This document shows, piece by piece, positions 19,001 to 27,534 of a DNA stretch of 64,000 nt. The translations under genes were made by a program, and so were the position numbers. A model generated the notes under the pieces. That model searched no databases and was not told the DNA's origin. It saw nothing but the letters and a program-made list of their open reading frames with translations. The DNA is from G965279335 sp965279285 (GTDB lineage Bacteria > Pseudomonadota > Gammaproteobacteria > DSM-16500). Within the stretch, counting starts at the first letter, position 1, and every line of letters begins with the position of its first letter. The DNA lies in the NCBI GenBank assembly GCA_965279285.1, contig OZ257148.1:372001-436000 (forward strand), given 5' to 3'.

Positions 19001-19433
19001 ACTTTCAGAAGCCATTGAATTTTATTTTCCAACCAATGCTGAATCATTATCGATTAAATTTACACTGCAACCCATCAACCTAACTGCTAATGCAGCTAGC
19101 ATTAAACTCGAACTCAGCGGGCAAACACTCACCTATCGCCATGGGCCACCAGAAGCAATAACCTTTATCTGGCCGCACATTGATCAAGACCAAGTGAAAT
19201 TCAGCTTTAATGATTTTGATGACCAATCGATGACAAAATCTTTTGATGGCCCATGGAGCATATTTAAATTATTCCGCTCATGCCAACTACAAGCAACTTC
19301 ACAACCTGATCATTATATTTTAACTATTCGCTCAGGAAGCTATACAGGTACATTTGATCTAACTATGGAAAATGCTAAAGAAATATTAACGCTAGCATCG
19401 ATTGAAAATACTCAATTGCCTGCTTACATTTAA
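16083..19433 (+). CDS. tssM: Type VI secretion membrane-complex protein TssM (IcmF family)
   Basis: 1116 residues. Two N-terminal transmembrane segments (about 4-26 and 41-63) precede a cytoplasmic NTPase-like domain with an intact Walker A, GAPGSGKST (121-129). A third membrane helix lies at about 433-452, followed by a large periplasmic part that would bind TssJ. The C-terminal region matches the TssM-type beta domain (e.g. LKLFRSCQLQ-like end block). It is paralogous to icmF at 53538 but about 220 residues longer. It is preceded by CAGGAATAATTAAA. Confidence 0.95.
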   Translation: MKKLLLYSTIFLILLGIASLLIWFGGPYLVFKGWIPLKLKSHRIYLIILFFILEFIATLALFIYKKKAKTPEKIARLKTQIATSAFQKDISTLLAEIKKTKFLKGKTFRSSYDLPWYLIIGAPGSGKSTLLKHSGLNIPLLKHFKKWAEKKNTLSWLVTDKAIFLEISRLNVDEDWDAEINKMAWLQMLKILKKYKSGKPINGVIVATDIAMVLEETPESTKRIQGLRKYLLDLYLQLKTKYPVYAVFTKCDQIKGFSEYFNNHTPVEREQVFGLPICINDTSKESISQQISVEYDALLTKLDNQIISLLNKEQDLQSRQLICFYPQQMLLLKPLLLEKVEFVFGPDQLYRIVNLRGIFFTSSQQDSTRIFDLLGAELETQFQLLPLVNSSYKNKDKSYFIQNLFQHIIIPDADLIDRSRIKKRFLIWATNAKYVIASLITIISILLLKQAYFNDKQNLLSIKNNLQTFSNNSLQLKDKNLSLTAILPLLAPLKNIITLEKDRKELLTLDQYSTPQLKTTMDETLNHVLKVVFIPRLYERLETILTAEKNNPDTLYSAYKAYLFLGDPKKYPSTWFKNAIVYDWLHNNASNQPDLQFYLNFILKMPINPFNLNNNLVASTKDILQNFPLDQNIFQTLKEQCDNSNLPTLDFTYLLGNQAKTVFVNYPHIVPAFFTKNGYINIYAKNLIPLTKNTFQNALLITPNTPSNSTAAQLTLIKNVNALYTHAYMNEWKNLITNLKIAPFTSLEQGVNELNAITAPSSPFILFFITLNQNTNFNIAEGNLDIQQEFSAINNVTTGTIKDPSLTLQSVMNTLNNLNNYLNKINQSSDIPKASFLSAQAIMRGDTTNPISTLYQLAAQEPAPLNNWLYTIADNSWLIILKNSRQYINTAWQTTVLNKYQSLQTYYPFNSNAPIQARMSDFSGFYGKKGTLNTFFQTYLKDFLVSNTKPFTWNRVNGHSLDDANLNISKIEKLSEAIEFYFPTNAESLSIKFTLQPINLTANAASIKLELSGQTLTYRHGPPEAITFIWPHIDQDQVKFSFNDFDDQSMTKSFDGPWSIFKLFRSCQLQATSQPDHYILTIRSGSYTGTFDLTMENAKEILTLASIENTQLPAYI

Positions 19434-19447
19434 AATAGGATATTGAT

Positions 19448-20200
19448 ATGCATAGCTTAAGCCTTCCTCGATTTAGCGTTAATCCAGGCTCTTTAGAAAA
19501 TGATGTCACACATTCAAATGCGACTAAATATTATGGACACCTACCTCTCCCCGCAAATACTCCCCAAACAGGTATCCCAGTGTATACCTATATACATGTT
19601 GGTATACGCATCGAAGAACTTTTCTTAGAAAATGATGGCTTATATAAACTGAATCTTACCTCTAAACCTGGAGTTGAAATTATGTATGCCATCAACACTC
19701 AAGGAGTTATTTATATTTCTACTCGACCCATGGATATACACCGACCACACCCCACACTTATTGGGGGTACTGAACCAGAAGCACTTGGCGCAGGATTACT
19801 TAAAATACAAGATGGCTTAATAAAAGAAGTTGATTTTGGATCAGGGCACTTTCGACCAACTCCTCTTGCTTTAGAGTCCGTGTTTAGAGCATTTTCTAGA
19901 CTTCCTGAAAGTATTTTTCATGTAGAATTTTTAGGTTTTTCTACTAACGATAAACGCTGTCAAAAAATTATTCCTGCATTTACGAGGTTAACTGGAATTC
20001 GTATAAAAGAAGCTTTATGTAAACTTCAACTTGAAGAACATCTTAATGACACGATTAGCATTGTCAATAATCTAAATATCAGCGCAGAAAAAAAAGAACA
20101 AGCCATTGCAAAAGCAAGAAAGAGACAAGGGGATCACGAAAACTCATACAAAAAACGACTAGAAGAACTCTCCTCTAAAAACAAAGAGCCATTATTCTGA
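19448..20200 (+). CDS. Unknown protein with Ser-Gly-His-Phe-x-Pro motif, downstream of tssM
   Basis: 250 residues, no signal peptide or membrane segment. Residues 101-137 follow the pattern H-P-T-L-x-G-G ... AGLLKIQDGLIKEVDF-G-SGHFRP. It resembles the H-S-S-F...AG.L...G....SGHYxP module I recall from plant IQM proteins and from bacterial proteins of unknown function. The C-terminal 50 residues are charged and helical. It lies 14 nt after tssM with AATAGGATATTG before the ATG, so it is probably co-transcribed with the membrane-complex genes. It could be a T6SS accessory protein or cargo; no activity can be stated. Confidence 0.55.
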   Translation: MHSLSLPRFSVNPGSLENDVTHSNATKYYGHLPLPANTPQTGIPVYTYIHVGIRIEELFLENDGLYKLNLTSKPGVEIMYAINTQGVIYISTRPMDIHRPHPTLIGGTEPEALGAGLLKIQDGLIKEVDFGSGHFRPTPLALESVFRAFSRLPESIFHVEFLGFSTNDKRCQKIIPAFTRLTGIRIKEALCKLQLEEHLNDTISIVNNLNISAEKKEQAIAKARKRQGDHENSYKKRLEELSSKNKEPLF

Positions 20201-20213
20201 GAATAGTCCTCAT

Positions 20214-20270
20214 GTAACTATTCAGTAGCTAGAGAGTTTGGTGGGCACGCTACGCTTTGCCCACCCTACA
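20214..20270. repeat. Family A solitary half-element, copy 2
   Basis: One REP half only: GTAACTATTCAGTAGC end, AGAGAG arm, then the GGTGGGCA...TGCCCACC hairpin with the CTAC (GTAG complement) at its end. The loop reads CGCTACGCTT instead of CGCTGCGCTT. No opposite half follows, so it is a decayed or single unit. Confidence 0.85.
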
Positions 20271-20311
20271 AAAGCATTCTGATTTTAATAGTCATTATTG
20301 CAAAAGTACAT

Positions 20312-20388
20312 TGTCATCCTGAGCGTAGCGAAGCATCTCGTCGGCACATGGCAAGATCCTTCGAGAAAAAAACACTCTCAGGATGACA
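20312..20388. repeat. Family B palindromic repeat, copy 1
   Basis: 77-bp imperfect inverted repeat beginning TGTCATCCTGAG and ending CTCAGGATGACA. Inner blocks are AGCGTAGCGAAGCATCT and AAGATCCTTCGAG. It lies between the SGHF-motif gene and the J-domain gene. Confidence 0.85.
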
Positions 20389-20488
20389 GTGTACTCAACT
20401 CTGCACATCACATAAAGTTCTTATTTCCCTCAGAGAAAAGGTGTGTTAATATTACCCAAAAATCTCCTATACTGAGGCATACATAACG

Positions 20489-23400
20489 ATGCAAGACTCC
20501 AAAAATAGAACTTCTACATCAGCAGATTACGTTGATTATTATGCAATTCTCGGCGTAAAAAACACCGCAAGCCACGCAGAAATCCAAAAAGCTTATCATA
20601 AATTATCATTGAGCTATCACGCTGATATCAAAGATCATGATACCAAAGATGAAAAAAGTGTTCCGATCAATATGGCTACGATTAATGCTGCTTACGAAAT
20701 CCTAGGAAGAGACCCAGCAGTTCGCGAACAATACGACAAAACTCGCAGCAATGCTGAAGGTGAAGAAATCGTCTTATCACTCACCTCTGACACAGCAGCA
20801 GGCCCATCAACTGCACTAGTCCCCATAAAAACAATAGGTCTGTTGTCAACACTTGATATTGTTAATTTAACGCCTGATGAACTAGTTGAGCTTTGCAAAA
20901 AGAATAACAATTTAGCACTTACTCTGTGGCATGACGAAACGACTCGTCAAAAACTCGCGCCAGATCAATGGTCTTCTATTGGCGAAGTACACGTTGCCAT
21001 TGCCCATGAGCTTTGTAAAAATGAAAAATACCTTTCTGAACTTCTCCCAAGCTTTCTCTATTTTTTAGCAAAAAAAGAAAAATCAACATTTATATTAATT
21101 TTGCAAACACCTAATGCAGCAAAACTATCCGGAGAGGACCTCTCCAAACTATTAACAACACATCAACGCCACCCAGATCTTCTGCGACTAATAGACCAAA
21201 CTGTTACTTTAAAAAATAAATTAAATACCTATCATAAACTTCTAACACTTCAACACCAAGAAAATATTCCTGCAGAAGAAGCTGCTCTACTTATAAAAGA
21301 AACAGCTATAGATTTAGATAGCTTTTTAACACAGAGCACAAGCAATTTTGTTTTAGTCGCTTGGCGCAATGAAAATATAAGAAAAAAATTACCCTTACTC
21401 CAGTGGTCATTTTTAGCCTGGAAATTCCCTGAGCTTGCTTCTCAATTTCTCCAGCATTGTGGTCAAAAAGACTTTATCGAGTTAGGATCCACTAATTTAT
21501 ACAACCTGGCTACATATCAAAAAATTGCTTGTGATATTCTTTTTCAAAAAGATGACATAGAGGACCTACTAACTGGCGAACAACTATTTAACTTAGCAAC
21601 CTTACATAATAATTCACAAAGCATTACCAATCCAACATTAAAATCCGCACTAAAAGCCTATCGAGGCTTATTAGCTATACAAAAACAACCATTAGATCCA
21701 TCACCTAAAACTTTTAAAAAAATAAAAGAACTTATCAATATAGCCAAGCCCGATTTCTTGGCATTTTTAAAAAAATGCCACGCCAGCATTGTTTTAGCTT
21801 TTTGGCACGATAGCGACTTATGCGAAAAATTAGAAGCCTATCAATGGGGAGATCTAGCCGGATTGACTCCCGCGCTAATACCCTTGTTTTGCAATGATGA
21901 CAAAAAATTAAATGCTACAAGCGATCTCTCATTACAAATGCTTGCCAAAAAACAAAAAGCCGCCTGTGAACTTCTCTTAAAAAACCCAAAAGCTGCCGCA
22001 AGATTTTCTGGTGAAATTTTATCAGAATTAATTACTTCACACGACACTAACCACTCTAGCACTATATTAAGTATCATTTTAGACAACCCAGAATCTGCAG
22101 AAAGATTAAATGCTTACAAAATGCTATGCAATGGATTAAAGAATCAACCACAAAAAACTGTTACTCGAGTCATTACGGAAAAAAAACCAGACACAGAAAA
22201 CCATTTTTATGAGCTAGGCCAAGCTTACTTACAAGAATCGAAAACTGATCTAGCCATCAACTGCTTCCAAAAAGCACTTTCCACCAATCATCCCCTTAGC
22301 TGGTCAGCACTCGTTAAAATTGCTATCGATAAAAAAGACCATTCATTACTTAATTCTTGTCTAAAAAAATATATCGAAACTTTTAATGATGATGGCAGCC
22401 CTCTATTCGATGCTCGAGATGCAATAGCTGGATGGAAATATCTGCAAAAAACTTATAATGATCTTGACGCTCGATACTACCTAGCGCGCCACTTTTATCA
22501 AGGATTAGGCGTAAAAAAAGATGTTGCTGCAGCCACTTTTTTATGTAACGAATTATTGGATGAAACATCACTATCTAACTTGTGTAGTAGAATTTACACA
22601 GACATCATCGCTCTCCCTCAACTCAAAACATTATTAATTACCGAAGCCAAAACTCGTTTTGTAACTAATGCGCTAACAGAAAATCCAGTCGTACAATGCA
22701 TGTTAGCTCGAACTGAAGATGACAAAAATGATGCTGCATATCGTGTCAGAAACTACCTTCCCCTTGCTGAGTTATATAGAAAGCTAGAACTGAGAGACCT
22801 GTCTTGGGAATTTTTTGAAAAACTCATACCATTATACGATCAAAACCCTAAATTAGCCGAAGAATACCACCTCGACTGGATTGAAATAACATCATTGTAT
22901 CAAAGTGTAAACAATCCTGGACACCATGAAATGGATGAAAAAAATAATTTTCATCACAGTAAAATTGACAGAGTAATTACAACATTAAAATACTTATCAC
23001 ATATTGCTGAAAACAGAGAACAAGCCGGGTATTTGGCGCGGGGTCTTATCAATGAGTTATTACAACCTTATCAAGAATCTAACAACCAACTTAAAATCAC
23101 CGATGATTCATTACAGCTTTGTATAAGAATCTTAAATATTCCCCACATTGAAGCATTCTTAGGCGGCGACCCACAAAACAAAACTCTTAAATCATTAATG
23201 GCCGCTGTCGTTCATAACGTAAAATGGCCAAAAAATGCAGATGGCTTAAATAAGCTTATATCCCATGGACTAATTAATATAACGGAATTATCAAAACTTA
23301 ATCAACACGAATTAGAAGAAATCAGTAATGAAAACATCAGCGAATGGATGTTAAATGAAAAACTTTCTTTAACTAAAATTATTCAACTCTGTGATGAATC

Positions 23401-24037
23401 TTCACCCGCATGTACAGCATGGCCTATTTTACACAAGCTATACTGGTTAAAATATTTAAAAACCAAGTCACAACAAGTCTATCCATTTAACTCACTACAA
23501 TGGAGCATCATCCACGAAGCCATTAACAACCAATTACTCAATGACAGGAAAAGTCTACACACTCGTCTTGATTTTATTTTACAACTATTTGACAGTGATT
23601 ATATAAAAGACGTTGAAACAAAAGTCATTACTGCAATTGTTTCAGAAAAAAATAGATTATCTAACCAACCCGAAACTTGCACCACTCGCAAAGGCGCTAT
23701 CAAAGCTGAGCAATACTCAACTGTCATAAAAGACATACAAGGTTTAATCCGTGAAGTAGCATTAAATCATGACTGCAATAATAATTTTGTTACCACACTA
23801 CAACCTAAACTACTTGAACGAACAGAGTTTTATGCAAATAGCCCCATCATCAATGGCCATAGAAATTATATCGCTGCATTTTTTAAAGGGTTATCTGGAG
23901 TCATTCTTGGACTTTGCTCTGCTGGCACACTGTTTGCTTGGAAAAAATTTCGTGATACGTTTTTTCATCCTAAATCAAAAATTGAAGCTGCTAAAATAGT
24001 AGAAACAGTGAGGTCTTTAACTACTTTGCCGTCTTGA
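20489..24037 (+). CDS. Large protein with divergent J domain (HAD for HPD) and threefold internal repeat
   Basis: 1182 residues. Residues 15-85 are a J domain (YYAILGVKNTASHAEIQKAY, later AAYEILGRDPAVREQYDK). The Hsp70-activating HPD tripeptide is HAD (44-46), so DnaK stimulation is doubtful. Three modules of about 145 residues follow (roughly 129-262, 272-405 and 420-550), with equivalent tryptophans at 147/292/439 and 161/306/453. TPR/Sel1-like helices occur around 570-700. One membrane helix lies near the C-terminus (about 1129-1152), with a short cytoplasmic or luminal tail. The family is not recognised. Its location after the T6SS membrane genes and its architecture suggest a host-directed or secretion-linked protein, but that is inference. 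Confidence 0.75.
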   Translation: MQDSKNRTSTSADYVDYYAILGVKNTASHAEIQKAYHKLSLSYHADIKDHDTKDEKSVPINMATINAAYEILGRDPAVREQYDKTRSNAEGEEIVLSLTSDTAAGPSTALVPIKTIGLLSTLDIVNLTPDELVELCKKNNNLALTLWHDETTRQKLAPDQWSSIGEVHVAIAHELCKNEKYLSELLPSFLYFLAKKEKSTFILILQTPNAAKLSGEDLSKLLTTHQRHPDLLRLIDQTVTLKNKLNTYHKLLTLQHQENIPAEEAALLIKETAIDLDSFLTQSTSNFVLVAWRNENIRKKLPLLQWSFLAWKFPELASQFLQHCGQKDFIELGSTNLYNLATYQKIACDILFQKDDIEDLLTGEQLFNLATLHNNSQSITNPTLKSALKAYRGLLAIQKQPLDPSPKTFKKIKELINIAKPDFLAFLKKCHASIVLAFWHDSDLCEKLEAYQWGDLAGLTPALIPLFCNDDKKLNATSDLSLQMLAKKQKAACELLLKNPKAAARFSGEILSELITSHDTNHSSTILSIILDNPESAERLNAYKMLCNGLKNQPQKTVTRVITEKKPDTENHFYELGQAYLQESKTDLAINCFQKALSTNHPLSWSALVKIAIDKKDHSLLNSCLKKYIETFNDDGSPLFDARDAIAGWKYLQKTYNDLDARYYLARHFYQGLGVKKDVAAATFLCNELLDETSLSNLCSRIYTDIIALPQLKTLLITEAKTRFVTNALTENPVVQCMLARTEDDKNDAAYRVRNYLPLAELYRKLELRDLSWEFFEKLIPLYDQNPKLAEEYHLDWIEITSLYQSVNNPGHHEMDEKNNFHHSKIDRVITTLKYLSHIAENREQAGYLARGLINELLQPYQESNNQLKITDDSLQLCIRILNIPHIEAFLGGDPQNKTLKSLMAAVVHNVKWPKNADGLNKLISHGLINITELSKLNQHELEEISNENISEWMLNEKLSLTKIIQLCDESSPACTAWPILHKLYWLKYLKTKSQQVYPFNSLQWSIIHEAINNQLLNDRKSLHTRLDFILQLFDSDYIKDVETKVITAIVSEKNRLSNQPETCTTRKGAIKAEQYSTVIKDIQGLIREVALNHDCNNNFVTTLQPKLLERTEFYANSPIINGHRNYIAAFFKGLSGVILGLCSAGTLFAWKKFRDTFFHPKSKIEAAKIVETVRSLTTLPS

Positions 24038-24081
24038 GTGCACCGCAGCCATCCTCACTAGTCTACCATCCTCAGTAAGTT

Positions 24082-24158
24082 TGTCATCCTCAGCGTAGCG
24101 AAGGATCTAGTCAATACCCAGCAAGATCCTTCGAGCAAAAAGCGCTCTCAGAATGACA
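24082..24158. repeat. Family B palindromic repeat, copy 2
   Basis: 77-bp palindrome, TGTCATCCTCAGCGTAGCG ... GCGCTCTCAGAATGACA, between the convergent J-domain gene and yicC. Shorter CATCCTCA fragments precede it at about 24050-24075. A bidirectional terminator role is possible given the hairpin and position. Confidence 0.85.
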
Positions 24159-24181
24159 GCCTCAGATGGCAGTGCACTCAC

Positions 24182-25048
24182 CTACTCCACATTCTGCACT
24201 TGCTCACGTATCTGCTCAATCAACACTTTCAACTCAACTGAAGCTCGCGTTGTTTCCACATCAACTGATTTTGCTCCCAAGGTATTGGCTTCGCGATTTA
24301 ATTCTTGCATTAAAAAATCTAAACGTCTGCCAACGACACCGCCTGCTTTTAATACCCGCCTCACTTCTGAAATATGCGTATCAATTCGCTCTAACTCTTC
24401 ACTCACATCCGTCTTTTGCGCAAATATTACAATTTCCTGCTCTAATCTTGCTGCATCTAATTCAATTTTAGCATCAGCAAAACGCGCCATTAATCGCTCG
24501 CGCTGACCCTTAATTAAAGCTGGCAATCGTTCTCGAACTTTGCTTAATTCACTCTTCATCGTCTCTAAACGCTGCAAAAATAGTACTTTTAACTCAGCAC
24601 CTTCACGCGCACGTGCCTCAACTAAATCAATCAAACCACTCTCAAGTAATTGTAATATTGCATCTTGAATAATTTCTAAATCCACCTCAGCAACTTTTAA
24701 TATGCCCGGCCAATGCAAAATATCAACTGGATTAACTGGCGCAGCCTGCTTTAACATCAACCCTACTGTTTCTGTTGCACGACATAACTGCTCGGCAAGA
24801 TGCAAGTTAATCGTAATCTCACTACCGCCATTATCACCTGGCTGATAGCGAATCTGACATTCAATCTTGCCACGTTTAATATGATGACGAACTCGCTCAC
24901 GCATCAACGCTTCTAATTCATGCAGCGCTTCTGGCATGCGCACGCTCATTTCTAAATAACGATGATTAATCGAACGCAATTCACATACCGCACTACCCCA
25001 TGCTCCCTGCCCTTGTGATCTTGCAAATGCTGTCATACTTTGAATCAT
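24182..25048 (-). CDS. yicC: YicC/YloC family endoribonuclease
   Basis: 288 residues, full length. The N-terminus MIQSMTAFARSQGQ with WELRSINHRYLE-like sequence (CELRSINHRYLEMSVRMPE) and the C-terminal GRRLDFLMQELNREANTLGAKS are the signatures of the YicC family. Members are cytoplasmic endoribonucleases affecting RNA turnover. It is divergent from rph, the same neighbourhood as in Escherichia coli. AGGAGACCC lies upstream of the ATG. Confidence 0.95.
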   Translation of the reverse strand: MIQSMTAFARSQGQGAWGSAVCELRSINHRYLEMSVRMPEALHELEALMRERVRHHIKRGKIECQIRYQPGDNGGSEITINLHLAEQLCRATETVGLMLKQAAPVNPVDILHWPGILKVAEVDLEIIQDAILQLLESGLIDLVEARAREGAELKVLFLQRLETMKSELSKVRERLPALIKGQRERLMARFADAKIELDAARLEQEIVIFAQKTDVSEELERIDTHISEVRRVLKAGGVVGRRLDFLMQELNREANTLGAKSVDVETTRASVELKVLIEQIREQVQNVE

Positions 25049-25201
25049 AATAAGGGTCTCCTTTGCAATTTTACTACTTCCTACCCAAGGCCGGCGCCTA
25101 GCTCCCTATATTGCAACGAAAACAAGGGCTTAGTCTAGTAAAACTCTGTTAACAGTATATACTACGCAACGATTATCCACCCCAAAACACGCGAGGTTAG
25201 C

Positions 25202-25918
25202 ATGCGCCCAAGCAAAAGAGAGCCCCATCAATTACGCCCCATTCGTATTACTCGTGCTTATACAAAGCATGCTGAGGGATCCGTACTCGTTGAATTTGGC
25301 GATACAAAAGTACTCTGCACCGCCAGCTTAAGCTCAGGCGTACCACCCTTTTTAAAAGATACCGGTAAAGGCTGGGTAACAGCTGAATACGGCATGCTAC
25401 CACGCTCAACTCACGACCGAATGCCACGCGAAGCTTCAAAAGGCAAACAATCTGGCCGTACCCAAGAAATTCAACGCCTCATCGCCCGCTCATTACGAGC
25501 AGCCGTTGATCTTACTGCAATGGGTGAAAATATGATTACCGTAGATTGCGATGTCATTCAAGCAGATGGTGGCACACGAACAGCAGCCATTACAGGAGCT
25601 TGTGTTGCCTTATATGATGCTTTGCAAATTTTAATCACGCAAAAAAAATTAAAAAAGAATCCATTTAAACAATTAGTTGGCTCAGTCTCTGTTGGTATTT
25701 ACCAAGGAACTCCAGTTATTGATTTAGATTATGCTGAAGACTCCAATGCTGAAACAGATATGAATGTCGTCATGACAGAAAGCGGCGGATTTATTGAAAT
25801 TCAAGGCACAGCAGAAAAAGAAACTTTTCAACAAGTAGAGTTAGATACTTTATTAACATTAGCCAAATCAGGTATTGCTGAATTAATTGCGGCACAAAAA
25901 CAAGCGCTAGAAATTTAA
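25202..25918 (+). CDS. rph: Ribonuclease PH
   Basis: 238 residues, complete. RNase PH is a phosphorolytic 3'-to-5' exoribonuclease that trims tRNA 3' ends. Family motifs include MRPSKREPHQLRPIRI at the start, VEFGDTKVLCTAS, GWVTAEYGMLPRSTHDR, GRTQEIQRLIARSLRA and DCDVIQADGGTRTAAITGA. It is intact to the C-terminus, unlike the frameshifted rph of some E. coli K-12 strains. GCGAGGTTAGC precedes the ATG, and TATACT (25158-25163) is a possible -10 element. Confidence 0.97.
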   Translation: MRPSKREPHQLRPIRITRAYTKHAEGSVLVEFGDTKVLCTASLSSGVPPFLKDTGKGWVTAEYGMLPRSTHDRMPREASKGKQSGRTQEIQRLIARSLRAAVDLTAMGENMITVDCDVIQADGGTRTAAITGACVALYDALQILITQKKLKKNPFKQLVGSVSVGIYQGTPVIDLDYAEDSNAETDMNVVMTESGGFIEIQGTAEKETFQQVELDTLLTLAKSGIAELIAAQKQALEI

Positions 25919-25923
25919 AAAAT

Positions 25924-26064
25924 CACTATTCAGCAGCCAAGTTTGGTGGGCACGCTGCGCTTTGCCCACCCTACTAGATGCCAGCTAGAAGCGCGCTGGC
26001 ATGACAAGATTTCGTAGGGTGGGCAAAGCGCAGCGTGCCCACCAAACTTGGCTGCTGAGTAGTG
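25924..26064. repeat. Family A REP-like doublet, copy 3
   Basis: 141-bp inverted repeat between the convergent rph and ridA-like genes. Outer arms CACTATTCAGCAGCCAAG and the complement of CACTACTCAGCAGCCAAG match each other. Inside are two GGTGGGCA/TGCCCACC hairpins with GTAG-type heads. The spacer contains its own TGCCAGC/GCTGGCA-type hairpin. Confidence 0.93.
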
Positions 26065-26072
26065 TCCACCAC

Positions 26073-26450
26073 TCACAAACAACTCGCAATACACTCTATT
26101 TCAACCAACGCACCACGCGGCAACCCGGCTACCGCAACTGTAGAACGTGCAGGGCGATGATCACCCACCCAAGCAGTATAAACTTCATTAACAATCACAA
26201 AATCATCCATATTTTTTAGAAAAATAACCACTTTCAATATTGTCTTTACACTCGCGCCACCCGCTTGCAAAACAAAAGCTAAATTCTTTAAGCACTGCTG
26301 CATTTGTTCTCGAACATCATCACTCACTAATTCACCTGTCTCAGGAGACAACGCAATCTGTCCGGAAGAATATAACAGACCTTGATGAATAATAGCCTGA
26401 GAGTAAGGACCAATTGCAGCAGGTGCTTTATCCGTATGTAAAAGTTGCAT
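26073..26450 (-). CDS. RidA family protein (reactive imine/enamine deaminase-like)
   Basis: 125 residues, the RidA/YjgF size. The family hydrolyses reactive enamine/imine intermediates. Visible signatures are KAPAAIGPYSQAI near the start, YSSGQIALSPETGEL and the end block RPARSTVAVAGLPRGALVEIECIA with the substrate-carboxylate arginine. ATG 26450 is preferred because AAGGAA lies 6 nt upstream; the ATG at 26456 is too close to it. The gene stands alone and converges with rph across a REP doublet. Confidence 0.92.
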   Translation of the reverse strand: MQLLHTDKAPAAIGPYSQAIIHQGLLYSSGQIALSPETGELVSDDVREQMQQCLKNLAFVLQAGGASVKTILKVVIFLKNMDDFVIVNEVYTAWVGDHRPARSTVAVAGLPRGALVEIECIASCL

Positions 26451-26478
26451 GTGCATTTCCTTAAATAGATAGTCTATA

Positions 26479-26630
26479 GCAACTACTCAGCGATAAGGGT
26501 GCGCGTGAGTGCGATGTTTAAAATAAAGCGACTTGCTTGCCATGGATGGCAAGCCTAAAACAGGGATGTTTTGCTTGGAGCGGCATTTTAAACATTGCAC
26601 TCACGCGCACCCTTATCGCTGAGTAGTTAC
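26479..26630. repeat. Family C long palindrome, copy 1
   Basis: 152 bp with 46-nt arms matching at 44 of 46 positions (end G(C/T)AACTACTCAGCGATAAGG). The 60-nt core contains the hairpin GCTTGCCATGGATGGCAAGC. The core differs from copy 2 (37693-37848) at only three positions, whereas the arms differ clearly between copies. It lies between the divergent ridA-like and LuxR-type genes. Confidence 0.93.
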
Positions 26631-26749
26631 AATTTATAGCAATTAACCCCGTTGACAAGCAAGAAATAAAGGATTAATAATGTAAGAAAATAGATAAATA
26701 ATCTTCATGGATGGAAAACTCCAGCTTCTTTATGCAAGGAGATTTCATT

Positions 26750-27433
26750 ATGATCTTCTATCAAAATAAAGAACATAACACTTCTAAAAAAATCCCTTGC
26801 GCGCCTACACTTTCCTATCGATGTCAAAATAATCGCGATTGGAATATCTACTCCATACAAGGTATGTGTAATGAAGTTGTTGAATGCACAAGCAGCTCGT
26901 TACTAAACAATCAACTTACTCTTGGCCAATTAATAAAACCAAGTGAAACAGAAAGGGTCTGGGACAGTGTTCAACATGCACTTTCTTTAAGACAACCTTA
27001 TCAAGTTATTTACAATATAATCACGCCACTCAACACTGAAAAAACTATTTTTGACCAAGGTGAAGGAATTTTTGTTGCTGATAAATTAATTGAATTACAT
27101 GGTTTTATGACAGATATCACAGAGCATAACGAACTTATCCATCACGCTGATATAGAAAATTATTTTGAAAACCTAAGAAATGAATTTTATGTTTTAAAAA
27201 ATATACCCAAAAAAGAAGAACATAGGCTCTCCAATAAAGAAATATATACCTTAGCTTATGTCTGCAAAGGCATGACCATGAAAGAGACGGGAAACAAATT
27301 AAACATTTCCTCTCGAACTGCAGAAATGCATTTTAATAAGATAAAAGAAAAATTATCCTGTTATACTCGACATGAAATCAAAGAACTTTTTTTTAAAACT
27401 AAAACAGGAAAAACTATAATAATGCTAATTTAA
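26750..27433 (+). CDS. LuxR-type HTH transcriptional regulator with PAS-like N-terminus
   Basis: 227 residues. The C-terminal 60 residues form a LuxR/GerE-type helix-turn-helix: RLSNKEIYTLAYVCKGMTMK, then ETGNKLNISSRTAEMHFNKI. The N-terminal half, including a VFDxxxxIxxxHGFMTDITE-like stretch (EGIFVADKLIELHGFMTDIT), resembles a PAS sensor fold. No phospho-acceptor receiver motif is evident. The ATG at 26750 is chosen because AAGGAG lies 8 nt upstream; a frame from 26711 lacks such a site. The gene is an orphan. Its targets and signal are unknown. Confidence 0.85.
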   Translation: MIFYQNKEHNTSKKIPCAPTLSYRCQNNRDWNIYSIQGMCNEVVECTSSSLLNNQLTLGQLIKPSETERVWDSVQHALSLRQPYQVIYNIITPLNTEKTIFDQGEGIFVADKLIELHGFMTDITEHNELIHHADIENYFENLRNEFYVLKNIPKKEEHRLSNKEIYTLAYVCKGMTMKETGNKLNISSRTAEMHFNKIKEKLSCYTRHEIKELFFKTKTGKTIIMLI

Positions 27434-27534
27434 TTGAAATGATTTATACCAGTTGTTTAATTAAAAAAACCATCGTCGAACAAACACTCGAATGGGCTGC
27501 TGATTTTTTTAATTCTGTAAGCAAATAAAATATT

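Noticed and set aside
24153..24506. Open reading frame antisense to yicC
   Set aside because: It lies wholly across yicC and a repeat and has low-complexity composition with no family features; yicC is clearly the coding strand.
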